From the NCBI RefSeq assembly GCF_002288925.2, contig NW_022098036.1, positions 45,325,204 to 45,389,203 on the forward strand: a stretch of 64,000 nt of DNA, written 5' to 3'. A program made the position numbers and the translations under genes. Below are positions 1 to 12,499 of this stretch, in pieces (the first letter of the stretch is position 1; each line of letters opens with the position of its first letter). Below the pieces are notes generated by a model that did no database searches, was not told where the DNA came from, and saw only the letters and a program-made list of their open reading frames with translations. The stretch comes from Delphinapterus leucas (lineage: Eukaryota > Chordata > Mammalia > Artiodactyla > Monodontidae).

Positions 1-2765
1 ATGCGCCTCTACGTGGGCTCCCTGCACTTCAATATCACTGAGGACATGCTCCGGGGCATCTTTGAGCCCTTTGGCAAAGTGAGTAGAAAGTGAGGGAAAC
101 CTCTGAAGGGAATCGGAAAAAGTGGGGAGGGCGAGTGTACCTTCTCGTTCTGTCTGACCATGATTAACCCATTGCGTGTTTAACAATGGCCATGTGGGTC
201 CATGCTGGAGGAGTTGGGCTCCATCTCTGTATTCATACTGCTCAGGAGACAAATTAGGCAACCATGAAATCAAATAATGGGGTCCATATGAAGTAAGATG
301 AGTCAGAAAAAGTGTTTGGGAAAGAGATGGGCTTTATCTCATTTTTAAAATGATTTGGAGAGCTGTAATGGGTTGGTTAGAAAGTTAGAGGTATTTAGAA
401 CAATCTGGGTAGGGGACTTCCCTGGCGGTCCAGTGGTTAAGGCTCCGTGCTTCCACTTCAGGGGGCGCAGGTTCGATCCCTGGTTGGGAAACTAAGATCC
501 CACGTGCCACATGCTGCGCATGGCCAAAAAAATAGAACAGTTTGGGTAGGAAAGATCAAAGGTGTGGCTTAGCCAAAAGATTATTGATTATTTTTCTCTA
601 TTCTGCAGATTGATAATATTGTCCTGATGAAGGACTCAGATACAGGCCGCTCTAAAGGTTATGGTTTTATTACGGTGAGTCTCTAGTCTTCAACTTTTTA
701 ATTTTAGTTTAGGTTTGTCCACTTGTCTGATTTTGCAGCTTAGCTTCATGCTCCTCCCATAGGAACTGTCTAAATGACCCATAAACCCTGGTGCCTGAAG
801 CTTGGACTAGCCTTCTGTCCCTTGAGATGAGTGCATTGCTTGAGATCATGGCTTTGCTCCTACACTCTGTCAGTGGCACTGGTATGGGGTGTCCAGGAGG
901 TCAACCAGTTTCCCTGGTGCTACAGCTTGCTCTCTGGGTAATAGTAACGATTCCAGGCTGCAGCTAAGAGGTTGGGGGCATGAGGGAGGTTAGGTACGGG
1001 CCTTTATAGATGTGCTTTATAGAATTGGTATATTTTCATGATGGGATGGGAATAAGAAGGTATATACTTCTCTCTGGTCCTACCCAGTTTGAAGCAGTTT
1101 CCCCATTGAGAAATATATTTATATTTAAATACCACTATAGGGAAAACAGTAAGGCCACCTAATAGTGGGCAAGTCTCACCTTTTCCTGACACTCCAACAA
1201 AATTGTTTCCAATTCCCATAACTGGTTCTTCCAGCCCCATGTGACTCCAGGCTAGGACTGGCTGCCAGCCACAAAGTCTAATAGAAGCTGATATTTTCTG
1301 GGCTCAATCTAGGCAGCATACACCCCCCCCCCAGTTGCCTGCAGGGCAGAGGGGAGGTAGGTTGTGTTCTACCGTGGGAATTGCTCATCTCAGAAGTATC
1401 TGGTAAAAGCAAGCCACCTATACCACCTGCCTAGGAACTGTCAGTACCACATGCCAGGCCCTAGGACAGGTAATACCAGAGTAAATAAAGCCAGCTGTGG
1501 TGTTCATGGTGGCAATTACCTTTTCTAGCTCCCTGTGTGACTCAGATGCAGAAAGACTTCTGTGGGGTCTTTTTGCCCTTGTGTTGCTGCCTTTTAGGTC
1601 AACACCTTTGACACATAAACAGCAGACTGGGAATCCTCTTTATGCCAGGCTGCTGCTAGTGCTGCTGCTGGAAGGGACGAGAGAGTAGAGGCCTTCTGGC
1701 CAGTGGGCCAGAGTCAGCCGCACTGGGGCGGGGTGGGAGTGGGGGTGCAGTCTCGCTGTCAGTACCAGGGTGTGCACCTTCCTGAGCCTGGGCTCTGGAG
1801 TTCCACGTTCCTTGTTCTTGACTAAGGACTGAAACTTACTAGTCCTGAGGGCTGAAATTAAAGCTCAGGAGCCTTGGATCTCAGCCTGTCTTACTTCCAT
1901 TTGATATGCCCATTTGTGAAACGGCCTATCAGGCTGGGCTCCCTACAAATGATGCACTGTTAGGTTCTCAGTGGAGCTGGAGATTGAAAAGCGATTGCCC
2001 TTGAGTCAGCTGGAAAAGGTCTTTTTTAGAGAACCATTTGCAGGCATGGGGATCTTAGGTCACATTCCCTGGGAAAGAAAAGTTTGAGCCACAGTGAGCA
2101 TGCAATTTTCACGGGACAGTAGGACGAGAGAGTATTAGTGGGGCTTTGAGAGCATGTCTGTGGCCAGGAGGTACCTGATATGACCCGGGTTTCTTGTAGT
2201 TCTCTGACTCTGAGTGTGCCCGCCGGGCCCTGGAACAGTTGAATGGCTTTGAGCTTGCTGGTCGGCCTATGAGGGTTGGCCATGTGACGGAGCGACTGGA
2301 TGGTGGCACAGACATCACTTTTCCTGATGGAGACCAGGATCTGGACCTGGGATCAGCGTGTGGACGTTTGCAGCTCATGGCCAAATTGGCAGAAGGTAGG
2401 GCTTCTCTGCAGAGTGAAGAACATGGCGTTGAATTTTACATCAAGGGTTAGGACTTAACCCCACCTCGTCTTTTCCTCTGAGGCTCTGGAATCCAGCTGC
2501 CGACCACCGCTGCTGCCGCCCAAGCTGCTGCCTTGCAACTGAATGGAGCAGTTCCTTTGGGGGCCCTGAACCCAGCGGCTTTGACTGGTAGGCTTGGACT
2601 TGGGAAAGGGAGAGAAGGGTCGGGCCTGGAAGGCAGGAATGCTCTGTGCTAACTCCCTTGTCTCTCTTTGTTCCAGCTCTGAGTCCGGCCCTGAACCTCG
2701 CCTCCCAGGCAATCGCCTCCCAGTGCTTCCAGCTTTCCAGCCTCTTTACCCGCCAAACCATGTGA
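1..2765 (+). CDS. RBM23: RBM23, RNA-binding motif protein 23 (3' part; 5' part outside window)
   Basis: This is the last part of an RRM protein of the RBM39/CAPER family, nuclear factors in pre-mRNA splicing and transcription co-activation (family knowledge). Coding exons: 1-78 (its 5' border is outside), 609-674, 2200-2395, 2483-2587 and 2677-2765, all with GT-AG borders and matching phase. The first three exons give RRM2, with RNP2 LYVGSL at the start and RNP1 KGYGFITF. The tail follows: an acidic stretch (PDGDQDLDL), an alanine-rich run (TTAAAAQAAA), and a C-terminus ending SLFTRQTM before TGA 2763-2765. Human RBM23 ends almost identically, as I recall it, which separates it from the longer RBM39. 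ATG at position 1 is an internal methionine, not the start. The neighbours REM2 and LRP10 support the identity by synteny. Confidence 0.93.
414..535 (+). mobile_element. tRNA-derived SINE, short CHR type, in an RBM23 intron
   Basis: It starts with the family signature GGGACTTCCCTGG and has a tRNA B-box-like GGTTCGATCCC and a short A tail. Imperfect target duplications flank it (399-413 and 536-550, 2 differences in 15), so it is fairly old. Confidence 0.85.
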
Positions 2766-3745
2766 GTCTCAAGGCCCAGCTCATTTCAGTGTTCACAGTT
2801 ACTTTCTTTCCTCCGGCTTCCCGTTTACATCTTCTCCATGCCACAGGTAATTAGTGGTGCAGTCCACTGCCTACCTGTGCCTCTGGGTCCTGCCACTCCC
2901 TTCTCCACGTCTACCCTTCCATGGCCCCTTCTCTCCATTCTGTGGACCAAACCATCCTGAGGGTGTGAACATTGACGGTGGGGGAACTGGGACCCCCTAG
3001 GACACCAAGAAGAGCTCCTGCCCACCGCAGCCGCAGTGGGAATGGACTCTGGTGAGCAAAGCTGCCAGTTGAAGAGAACAGAATCTGCACTTGAATTGAA
3101 CATCTGTTTCTCTGTATTTATCGTCTCCTGGGATGACCTTCCTTGCCCTTTACAACCACCTCTTACTGATTCCTTGATTCCTCCCCCATTGGGAAGGCCA
3201 TAGGGCATTAACTGAAGGAACTAACCGCTCTTTGCCTGCCTGCACCTTTACCGTACAGTCTGTCACGGAAAACCTTTAAGACCTCTGGTCTGTGAGGACT
3301 TTGGGGTTTGAGGGAGTGAACCTTGAAAGTGCTGGCTTGCTGCTACAAGGGCCCTGGAAGATAGCACAGACATGTGTGTTGGGAAGCCTGCCTTAAACCT
3401 TAGCTTGGGGCCAGAACTGCTACTGTGGGCTCAACATCTTGCTGGGAGGTGTGGGAATGATCTCTCCTGCCAGCCATTTTGGATGTCTTAGGGGCATTCG
3501 GGAGTTCAGTGAAAGGTGGGGTACCTTTCTGGTATCTTCCATCTTCCTTTGTGTAGTTGTCCTTCCTTTGGCCCAGGGTGGGAGGATGGAGGGGAGGCTG
3601 CTTCTCTCCACCACTTCCATGTGCCTCTGGAGACTGTGGGCTCAAGCCCAGCTGGGCACACGTGAGTCCTTCTCACTGTATTTTATACCCTTGTGTCTGT
3701 GTACATAAATATAAATATATATATATATAAACTTTGTACAAAAGG
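2766..3745 (+). other. RBM23: RBM23 3' UTR (end approximate)
   Basis: Non-coding sequence follows the RBM23 stop. I see no canonical AATAAA. The best candidates for the end are A/T-rich variant signals (ATAAAT repeated, TATAAA) in the TA-rich stretch 3708-3732, so the 3' end is put near 3745. A further TATAAA lies near 3853. The end is an inference. Confidence 0.5.
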
Positions 3746-5799
3746 CAGGTCCCACGGTTGTGGCGGCGGCTGCCCATGTGTGGTCTCGGTCCAGTGGTGT
3801 GTCTGTCTGACGTTAACTTCTCCTGAGCCAAAACCACGAACGGTTCTAGGGATATAAAACATTTGTAATGCTATTAAGTTTTCTTTCCTTTATTTTAATT
3901 TTTTAAATATCTGATCTTTAGAAAGAAAAACAGACAAAAGGCACACATGCCATCTGTATTTGCTTTATACTCCCGTGGTCTTTATGCCCTGTGGTCTCCT
4001 TCTGTCTTTATCTTGATTATCTCCAAACCTCCCTGCCTAGTGGACAGACCTCCAGGCTCCCTCTCTCTGCCTGGGGACAGATCTTGTCTTTCCACCAGAT
4101 GGCAGTGTGACAGTAGCACATTCTGCACCTTGCTCTAAGGGTGTTTCGTGATCCTGAGGAGCTTAAGTACCAGAGAAGCCTTCTAAGCTCACCATTCTTA
4201 CTTTGTTGAGCTCTGTACCCACCTTTGGACCTTTTTGTAGTAGACATCCAGTCCAATATCCAAAGGGGTTTGGGCATTATACATCAGGGCTCCCCAGGCC
4301 TTAAGTCTGTCATTGTTTGCCCTTTCAGTCCCCCCACCTCTTCTTTCCAATGGCTTTGATAACACAGGCCTGAGTCCGATTGATGAATTTCCAGGGAGCT
4401 GAGTATTCCACACATGGCCCTTCCAAAGGTGAGGGCACACCTTCCTCTGCCTGCTTTGTAAGGCTTAGAACAAGGGGCTAGTCCAGAGCCTGGCTCACCA
4501 ACTAGGGACCAATCAAAAGGAGAAGGTCTGAAGTTCAGGGACAGGGCTCTGTGAGCTTCCTCCATTCTTTACTGGTCTCTGTGCAACAGAATGTTGAGAG
4601 TTTATTGTCATGCTAAAAATTTGGATAATTGCTGCTAGGTTTTAACTTGTCAGTTAAGGCTTCTAAGCAGAATGATGGTTTTTTAGTGGTTAGCTTATGA
4701 CGTTGCTCTTTACACTGCAGTGTTAAGTACCTGAAACCTACTTGTGGCATAAAAGGCCACTGGGACTCTGGAGGGACTTCCAGGCTGCTGCAGTCTCACC
4801 CACTGTCACCCCTACCCCTTACCTGTACTAATTTGCTCTCTGGACCTGGGAGAAGGGAAGGAGGCCACGTTATTTTCAGGTAGGAGCAGCTGGCTAAGGC
4901 CCAGTCCCTTGCAGTTATTGATGCAGCTGCTAAGGCAACCTGACCTCAGTGCAGACCATTTTTATGCATCCTCCTGAGGCTATGGGCCAGGCCTCCTCAT
5001 GGCAGTCTTGAACATCTTCAAACTGTAGGTACCCCCAGGCCTTGCTTTCCTGCCCTCAGGTGGGCCCCCACCACTGCTCAGTTTCCTTATACTCCCATCC
5101 CTAGCTGCTTTGGCCTTCCTGCATTTTGGGTCCTTCCACCTCAGTTCTTCCTTGCTCCTTGTTCTTAGAGCCTTGCGTAGCTTTTTGCTGGGAGAGAGAC
5201 AAGGGTGGAAGTAAGGGAATGTCAAAGACAACTTCTGTTCTAGTCTTAACCTACATAAGGTGACAACGTCTAGTGGGTAACAGCCAGTGTCACTGCGTGT
5301 GACTCAGTGCCTTCTTATTATTCATCCTTCCGTAGAGGGTGGTTGGAGTGGAGAGAAGGGGCAGTGAACAGCCTCTGGGCCCAGCCTAATGTAAAGGAGC
5401 CTCCCTCAACCTCCTGCCTGAGCATGGTGCCTAAGGTGGGAGTAGAGATGAGACTGTTGCCCAGGTCTGTTCCCAGCGCAGTTAGAATTTCCCCACGAGT
5501 CCTCAATTCTAAATGGGATTTTTCACTTGACTTTCGGCTTATAGCGTCCACTTCTCTCTTTTCTAAGGCAGTGGCATTCCTCCCTGTTCTTTAAACTGCT
5601 GTGTTCTTTACATTGGGATTCACCCTACTTCTTTCTTAGGCTCTGTGGGCTACCAGTGGAAGCAGGGCTGTGACCTATGAACCTTTAGTCTTGGTGCTTA
5701 TAAGGAAGGGAAATGAGCTAAAAACTTGGAGGTATTCTGTCACAGCCCCTGTTTTCTATTAAAGAGTCTGGTGCGAATCAGGAAGTATTACTTGGACAG

Positions 5800-5947
5800 G
5801 GATTTCCCTGGTGGTCCAGTGGGTAAGACTCCACGCTCCCAATGCTGGGGGGCCCAGGTTTGATCCCTGGTCAGGGAACTAGATCCTGCATGCATGCCGC
5901 AACCAAGAAGCTTGCATGCTGCAACTGGAAAAAAAAAAGTGGGGGGG
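5800..5947 (+). mobile_element. tRNA-derived SINE, short CHR type
   Basis: The head TTCCCTGGTGGTCCAGTGGG and an A-rich tail are visible. It is flanked by an exact 16-bp target duplication starting AGTATTACTT (5784-5799 and 5948-5963). Confidence 0.9.
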
Positions 5948-6004
5948 AGTATTACTTGGACAGTGCGAAGAGGCTATCCTGGCACCAAAAAGTGGAATGG
6001 TTAA

Positions 6005-6240
6005 CAATTAATGAGAATTTACATTTATGCAGGATTTGGTGTGGGTTAGGCATTGTTCTAATCATTTTTATATGTATTGAATTGTTTAATCCTCACAACG
6101 ACCCCTCTGAAGTAGATTCTTTTATTATCTTTACTTTGTTAATGAGGAAACTGATACCCCAAAGGTTAACTAACTTGTCCCCCGATTATGCAGTTAGCAA
6201 GTTTGGGATTTCAGTCCAGTCTAGCTTCAGATCCCTTGAT
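6005..6240 (-). repeat. MIR SINE (ancient)
   Basis: The order of recognisable MIR blocks runs in reverse: TTTAATCCTCACAA, GAGGAAACTGA, then the tRNA-like part. Diverged, with no clear target duplication. Confidence 0.75.
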
Positions 6241-6578
6241 CTTAATCTTAACCTGCCTCAGCATCACTGTGGAAGCCAAAGCCTTGGAGTCATGGGGAAG
6301 TGTCACTTTTTCTGTCTCTTTACTTATAGTTCTCATTATATCCTGAATTCTTCCACTTCCATGTCTGCTGTCTTGTTCTCTTTTCCTGCCCCTCTCTACT
6401 GGTCAAAATCCTGTCCTTTAAGACTGATGATTTCCTAGTTGAAGTTGATTTTCCTTTTCAGTATTCTTGGTCCTATGTAGGTCTTATTCTGCCTTTATTT
6501 ACAGTTCTTTGTAAACTCTGTTACTAGATGGTTATAGCTTGATGAAGCCAGTCATAGATGTGTCTTTTTCATTACTGG

Positions 6579-6781
6579 TTTTTTTTTTTGCTGTACGCGG
6601 GCCTCTCACTGTTGTGGCCTCTCCCATTGCGGAGCACAGGCTCCGGACGCGCAGGCTCAGCGGCCATGGCTCACGGGCCTAGCCGCTCCGTGGCATGTGG
6701 GATCCTCCCGGACCGGGGCACGAACCCGCATCCCCTGCATCGGCAGGCGGACTCTCAACCCTGCGCCACCAGGGAAGCCCA
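6579..6781 (-). mobile_element. CHR SINE, long-tailed cetacean-type subfamily
   Basis: Reverse orientation: a T run, then the typical GGACGCGCAGGCTCAGCGG block, ending CACCAGGGAAGCCC. Target duplication TTCATTACTG at 6569-6578 and 6782-6791. Confidence 0.9.
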
Positions 6782-7179
6782 TTCATTACTGTTTTGTTTG
6801 CACATATTTCATATCTGTTGAGTTGAATTAATTCCCCTCAGTTCAAGTCAGAGCCAGGCTTTCCAGAGGCTGTCCCTTCTAGCTTGCTTTTCCTAGCACT
6901 CTCGTCCATTTCTTCCTCACCGCTCGAAGAGAGGAGGCAGCTTTACTCTTTTTGGTGTTACCATGGTAGCCTGTGAAGCTTTCTAAAGTGCTGCTTGCCA
7001 CCAGGAGAGACTGATGTTTCCATGACAACCAGGTGAAGTCAGTAGTCATGAGCTGAATGCAGGAAAGGAGTTCTGATCTGAAGCTGTGTGTCTGAATCTT
7101 CTGACTTCAGATATCCCCCCCTTCCCTCCCAACTTTTGCACTCTATATCCAGAACTGATTGCTCGCAAAGTGTATTCTT

Positions 7180-7484
7180 TTTTTTTTTTTTGGCTGCATT
7201 GTGTCTTCGTTGCGGTGTGAAGGCTTCTCATTGCAGTGGCTTCTTGTTGCGGAGCACGGGCTCTAGGCGCACAGGCCTTTGCAGCTGCAGCACGCAGGCT
7301 CAGTAGTTGTGGTGCGCGGGCTCAGTAGTTGTGGCTCGCAGGCTCTAGAGTGCAGGCTGAGTAGTTGTGGTGCATGGGCTTAGTTGCTTCACAGTATGTG
7401 GGATCTTCCCGGACGAGGCCTCGAACCCGTGTCTCCTGCATTGGCAGGCGGATTCTTAACCACTGTGCTGCCAGGGAAGCCCCT
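7180..7484 (-). mobile_element. CHR-2-type SINE
   Basis: Reverse orientation, from a T run through the TTGGCTGCATT block and repeated AGTAGTTGTGG blocks to CCAGGGAAGCCC. Flanked by a 14-bp target duplication with one difference (7166-7179 and 7485-7498). Confidence 0.9.
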
Positions 7485-7984
7485 CAAAGTGTGTTCTTGG
7501 TTGAGAGAGCTCTGTGTGAGGTGAAGCAGACCAGTCAACTTAGATCGTATGGGAAAATGGAGGCAAGGAAAGAGATGATCAAAGATCACTTTTAAAAGTT
7601 GGATGAGTTCTCTTGGCTCTCCGAGACCATCTGCTCTCAGGAGCCCTTAAGGAGTTGGGTGGAGTTACTGGAGACCCATTAAGCAGTTATTTTTGAGGGC
7701 AGTGGGTGGATGAGGTGCCTGAAGATTGGAAAAGAGCCAGTCGGTGCTGGATTGCAAGAGGGAAACAATGACCTTGGAAATCAGAGAGTTGTCAGACTCT
7801 TGCCAATATTCCAGAAAGGATGGGAACTTGAGTCAGCTTTCAAGCATCCTGAAGCCTACCTGTTTAAAATGAATGGTGCTGAGAATTAGCCTCCTTCTCC
7901 CACTTCCTGGGCCCAACCAGGGGACCTCTACCCTGTAGCAGAAAGATCATACTCTAGAACAACACCAAGTGGTTCCGATCTCTC

Positions 7985-8135
7985 TTCTGCCACAAACCAG
8001 CTGAGTAAGCTTAGGTGTTACTTCTCTAACTCAGACTCCTCCCTTTTAGAAAGGAGATGATAACAGTAGTACCTGTCTTGGGGATGTTGTGAGGATTCAA
8101 TGAAATGATAACCTGTAGAGGCCTTAGAACTTGAT
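7985..8135 (+). repeat. MIR SINE (ancient)
   Basis: MIR core blocks in forward order: the CTTCTCTAACTCAG region, GATGATAACAGTAGTACCT, and TTGTGAGGATTCAATGA. Confidence 0.75.
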
Positions 8136-8895
8136 AGCTTCCCATTCCTCTGGATGCCTACATACTTGACTTTCTACCTGACCTCATTCTCCTCCCCAAC
8201 TTTGAGAATGCTCGAGATTTACAGGGGCGGAACTGATGGTGGGGCAATGGTGAAAATAAACCTTCATTGTTCCTGGGCTAAAGTCCCAGGCTTACAAGGT
8301 CCTAGGTCACACACAGTCAGGCTACCTTTCAGGAAAACAAATCCCACTGGTCAAATCTCTTTATACTTGAAACTATAATCAGGTTACAACCAGATGGCTT
8401 TGGAAAATCAAGGTGGGCCCCTCAAGTACCTTCAGGATACCTAGTGCCCTTTGCTTGGTCTGGCTAGGGAAAATCCCAGAGCAGTCTCTGTTATAGTCCT
8501 TTGCAAGCATCCCCCCTAATCTCCCCCAAGCATTCCTATAGCACCTGTCTTTGTGGTCTCCAGAGCCTAGCCCTACCTACTCTGGCAGTTTCCTTTCAGA
8601 ATAGTGTTTTAACTCAGCACAGGTCCTCTGCCTAAAGTTGTAATTTGAACAGAAAAATGGGAAACTGTAGTATAATACCATCCTTAGGCTTCAGTTGCCA
8701 ATCTTCCCCCCAAAACTACCCAAACAAGAAATCCGATAATGGGTTACCTATGAGTCTTGCAGGAGGCTGTTGGACTTTGTGGACCTCAACTTAAATTTGT
8801 ATCTCCAGAGTGGTGCCATGCTTTGAGAGATTAGCATGTTGCATGGTTGCCTGAATAAGGGACCAGACACAGGTTGCAAAAAAACATTGCTTCTA

Positions 8896-9122
8896 GGGCT
8901 TCCCTGGTGGCTCAGTGGTTGAGAGTCTGCCTGCCGATGCAGGGGCACAGGTTCGTGCCCCGGTCCGGGAAGATCCCACATGCCGCAGAGTGGCTAGGCC
9001 CGTGAGCCATGGCTACTGAGCCTGCGCGTCTGGAGCCTGTGCTCCGCAACGGGAGAGGCCACAACAGTGAGAGGCCCACATGCTGCAAAAAAACACACAC
9101 ACAAAAAAAACAAAAACAAAAG
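8896..9122 (+). mobile_element. CHR SINE, long-tailed cetacean-type subfamily, young
   Basis: It begins GGGCTTCCCTGGTGG and contains GAGCCTGCGCGTCTGGAGCC. The A-rich tail carries CACACA. The flanking 16-bp target duplication AAAAACATTGCTTCTA is exact (8880-8895 and 9123-9138). Confidence 0.93.
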
Positions 9123-9189
9123 AAAAACATTGCTTCTAAATCAACTATACTCCAATAAAAATTTTTTTAAAAAGAAAAATAATTTTTGT

Positions 9190-9520
9190 AAAAAGCATTA
9201 CTTCCCACTGCTCATTTGTATAATCATGAAGATATTTGAATTTTTATCTAGTCCTCATGATTATCCTACAAGATAGGTATTATTATCCTCATTTTATTTA
9301 TTTATCTATTTACTGGCCACGCCTTATGGCAGGCAGGATCTTAGTTCCCACCGGAAGCGCAGAGTCCTAACCACTGGGCTGCCAGGGAAGCCCTTATTCT
9401 CCTTTTATAATTGGGAAGAGCTGAGGTTCAGAAAGACAAGAGAGGTTAAGAGTGACTTTCTCCATAGACTTCCGTCCAGAAAATAGTGAGCCTGAGTGCC
9501 AGGTAAAAGGCTTGCACAGC
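9190..9520 (-). repeat. MIR interrupted by a CHR SINE
   Basis: MIR blocks in reverse order lie on both sides of the SINE at 9291-9394 (TATTATCCTCATTTTA before it, GAGCTGAGGTTCAGAAAG after it). The SINE therefore landed inside an older MIR. A short L1-like 3' tail may lie at 9139-9180. Confidence 0.65.
9291..9394 (-). mobile_element. CHR-type SINE, short
   Basis: Reverse-orientation SINE with a TTTATTTATTTA stretch, a TTAGTTCCCACC block and the terminal CTGCCAGGGAAGCCC. It is nested in the MIR around it. Confidence 0.8.
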
Positions 9521-9699
9521 CCCATTGAATTTATATTCATGCCTTGAGTTTACAAGGCCACCAAGCTCTAGAGTCATGGCATCAAGACTCAAATTCCTTG
9601 AGTATTTCCATCAGAGAGCCACCAGGTGATAAAGGACTAAGAAGCAGAATGCTCTTGTCTGGTTTTGGGACCCTTTGACATCCTCCCAAATTTTGCTTC

Positions 9700-10135
9700 T
9701 TTCTGTACAGGGAAGGTCTTTACCTCATCATGTGGCAGGCTGCCCACCATTTCTCCTGTACATTTGCTCATGTGGTTTTGCCGCAAGACATTTCTTTTCC
9801 TTCTTTCCCCCATCCATCTACAGCCTATTGTATAACCTTCAAGGCCCAGTTCCTAAAACATGTCTTCCAAATGTTCTGTCTCTTCCATTCAGACTCTTAG
9901 AGCACGTGATACAGCTTGCAGTTAGATAGTCAGAATTTGGTATAGTTTGCTGCTGTTTTGGCCATGGTAGTGCTGCCTCCAACTTGCCCTGTCTCTCCAG
10001 CTCAATTGTAAGCTGCTTGAGGGCAGGGATAGTGCCTTATCTGTATTTGTTTTCTCTGTAGGGCCCAGCACAGTGACTGGCATATGGCAGTACTTGAGCA
10101 GAGCAACAAACATTTGTAGATGAAGGATTAAAACA
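9700..10135 (+). repeat. LINE L2 3' end fragment
   Basis: The L2 3' signature is visible: GCTGCTTGAGGGCAGGGA, then a CAGCACAGTGACTGGCA block, then CAACAAACATTTGTAGATGAA. Confidence 0.7.
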
Positions 10136-10553
10136 TCCAGGAAGATTTACTTAGACTGATGTGGATTGGAACAATTAGATTAATAAAAAGATGTATGTAT
10201 GGGTGGACTTTCTGGGAGTGAGGATTTAATGCAGAAGACTTGCGGAGTGTCCTTCCATGACTCCGGCAGTCCTTCAGAAGAGGAGAGCCCCTGTTCCAGT
10301 CTCTAAAGAGGGTTAGATGCAGCAGGGCAGAAAGGCCCAGTTGTAAGCGGAGGCCCAGAGCAGAGGGATAACTTCTAAGACAGGACTGGCCTCACTTCTG
10401 GCCTCTCAGGGAGAGAACACCCAGCCTATGCTCTTGGCCAATGAGGAGGCCTTGTGGGCCAGGAGGCATGGGGTTAGTAGAAGTTGGGCAGGGACTGGGC
10501 TGATAAGGGAGCACAGACCCCAAGTCGAAATTGCAGTGGTTAAGAGGAGAACG

Positions 10554-10890
10554 GGGCTTCCCTGGTGACTCAGTGGTTAAGAATCCGCCTGTCAATCTGC
10601 CTGCTCGAACCCAGGTTCAAGCCCTGGTCCGGGAAGATCCCACATGCCCGGAGCAACTAAGCCCGTGCACCACAACTACTGAGCCTGCGCTCTGGAGCCC
10701 GCATGCCACAACTACTGAAGCCTGCGCACCTAGAGCCCGTGCTCTGCAACAGGAGAGGCCACCGCAATGAAAAGCCTGCACACCGCAACAAAGAGTAGCC
10801 CCTGCTCTCTGCAACTAGAGAAAGCCGCGCGCAGCAACAAAGACCCAACAGAGCCAAAAATAATAAATAAATAAATTTATTAAAAAAAAA
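10554..10890 (+). mobile_element. CHR-2-type SINE, full length
   Basis: Starts GGGCTTCCCTGGTGACTCAG, has several ACAACTACTGA blocks, and ends with AAATAATAAATAAATAAA and an A tail. The flanking duplication is only roughly visible (AAGAGGAGAACG / AAAGAGAGACGC). Confidence 0.92.
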
Positions 10891-11492
10891 GAGAGACGCA
10901 TGAGAGCAGAGAGGATCTTACCTGGCACAGGCAGCTCAGCATCGGGCCCCTTTGCTGGTCTCATGCCAGCGCAGATCAGCAGCCTGGGCTTACTTTGCCT
11001 TGATCAGAGGGAGGGAGAAGAGTGGCTAGGATCTCAGAGAAGACCCCACCTCTCCCAAGTCTAGCAGGAGCGGGGCTTCAGCTTCTGTCTGTTCTGAGCT
11101 CTTTCCTGTAGGCGTCTGGAGGGAACACACAGATGGGTCGGGCTGATGGAACTGGCTGAGTTGGGGGGAGGGAAGCTTGTGGCTTGTGTGGCTCCCCTCA
11201 TGGGGGAGGTCCTGCCGTCATCATCTTTAGACTTCTGCCACATGAAAGGCACTGGGCCTTCTGGTTCCTCATTCTCCCCTCCTGCCACATTTGACCAGTG
11301 GTGGTACTCTTCCTCTAGAAAACCCTTCTCCCTGGGCAGTAGTCACTACCAGCTCAACCCTAGTTCCTCCACCACTTCTTTGGCAGCTGCATCCCCACCT
11401 TCTTTATCTTCCTGTCCCCAGGATTCTCTCTTTGGTCCCTCTTCTTTCTCTGGAACACCAAAGCTTTGTTTTGTTTTAAATGATTTAGCTTA

Positions 11493-11827
11493 GGGACTTC
11501 CCTGGTGGCACAGCGGTTAAGAATCCGCCTGCCAGTGCAGGGGACATGGGTTCAATCCCTGGTCTGGAAAGATCCCACATGCCGCGGAGCAACAACCCAT
11601 GTGCCACAACTACTGAGGCTGCGAGCCACAACTACTGAGCCCTCGTGCCACAACTACTGAAGCCTGCATGCCTAGAGCCCGTGCTTTGCAACAAGAGAAG
11701 CCACCACAATGAGAAGCCTGCCCCGCAACAAAGAGTAGCCCCCGCTCTCCGCAACTAGAGAAAGCCTGGGAGCAGCGACAAAGACCCAATGCAGCCAAAA
11801 ATAAGTAAATAAATTTATTTTAAAAAG
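11493..11827 (+). mobile_element. CHR-2-type SINE, full length
   Basis: Starts GGGACTTCCCTGGTGGCACA and ends with the AAATAAGTAAATAAATTTAT tail. The flanks share ATTTAGC. Confidence 0.92.
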
Positions 11828-12499
11828 TTATTTATTTAGCCATAGTTAAAAACCCAAAAGGTAGAAAAAAGGCATGCAGTGAAAAGTAAACGTCCTACAC
11901 TTGTCGTCCACCCACCCAGTTCCCCTTCTCAGCAGCAGTCAGTACCATCCTGGCTTGTGATTTGTTGGGTCACAGACCCCTTTGGAAAACTGATGAAATT
12001 CATGAACCTATTAGACAAATGCATGACTGCACAAACGCATCAGATTGTACCATTTCACAAGAATCACAGACCCCTAAAACCCATGTGTGGTTTGAGGCTA
12101 AGGATCCCAGCCTGTATTGCACCCTCTTAGTCTCTCCCTTAGTGGGTCCCTGGTGCAAAATGAAAATGCAGGGTTCCTTCTTCAAGGAGCCTCGTTCAAG
12201 TGACAGCAGAGCATTAAACTAAGCATGGGGCCCTGTGTGACTGCCCTGCATCTCATCCTTTCCTCTGGCTTTTCTACTACCATTGGTATGGCAATTATTC
12301 TCCTATCTGTGTCTCTTGCCCTAACTTGTTCTGAATTTCAGACTCAGCTGTCCAGGGATGTATTTCTGAGCATCTCAAACTCAAGAGTCTCCAAAATGGA
12401 GCCATTTACCGGCTACCTCCCCTGCCCCCTAACTCCCAGTTCCTCACCATCCTCCCATCACCTGCAACTTCTCCCTGTCTTTATACCCAGCCACTCAGT

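Noticed and set aside
1..3. ATG at the first base as a gene start
   Set aside because: It is the Met before LYVGSL inside RRM2 of RBM23; the gene starts outside the window.
5842..6438. 198-codon open frame
   Set aside because: It starts in a SINE and runs through a MIR; no protein family is visible.
8896..9122. tRNA-like boxes as a real tRNA gene
   Set aside because: The A and B box likeness belongs to tRNA-derived SINEs; no clover-leaf fold or mature tRNA is present here or in the other SINEs.
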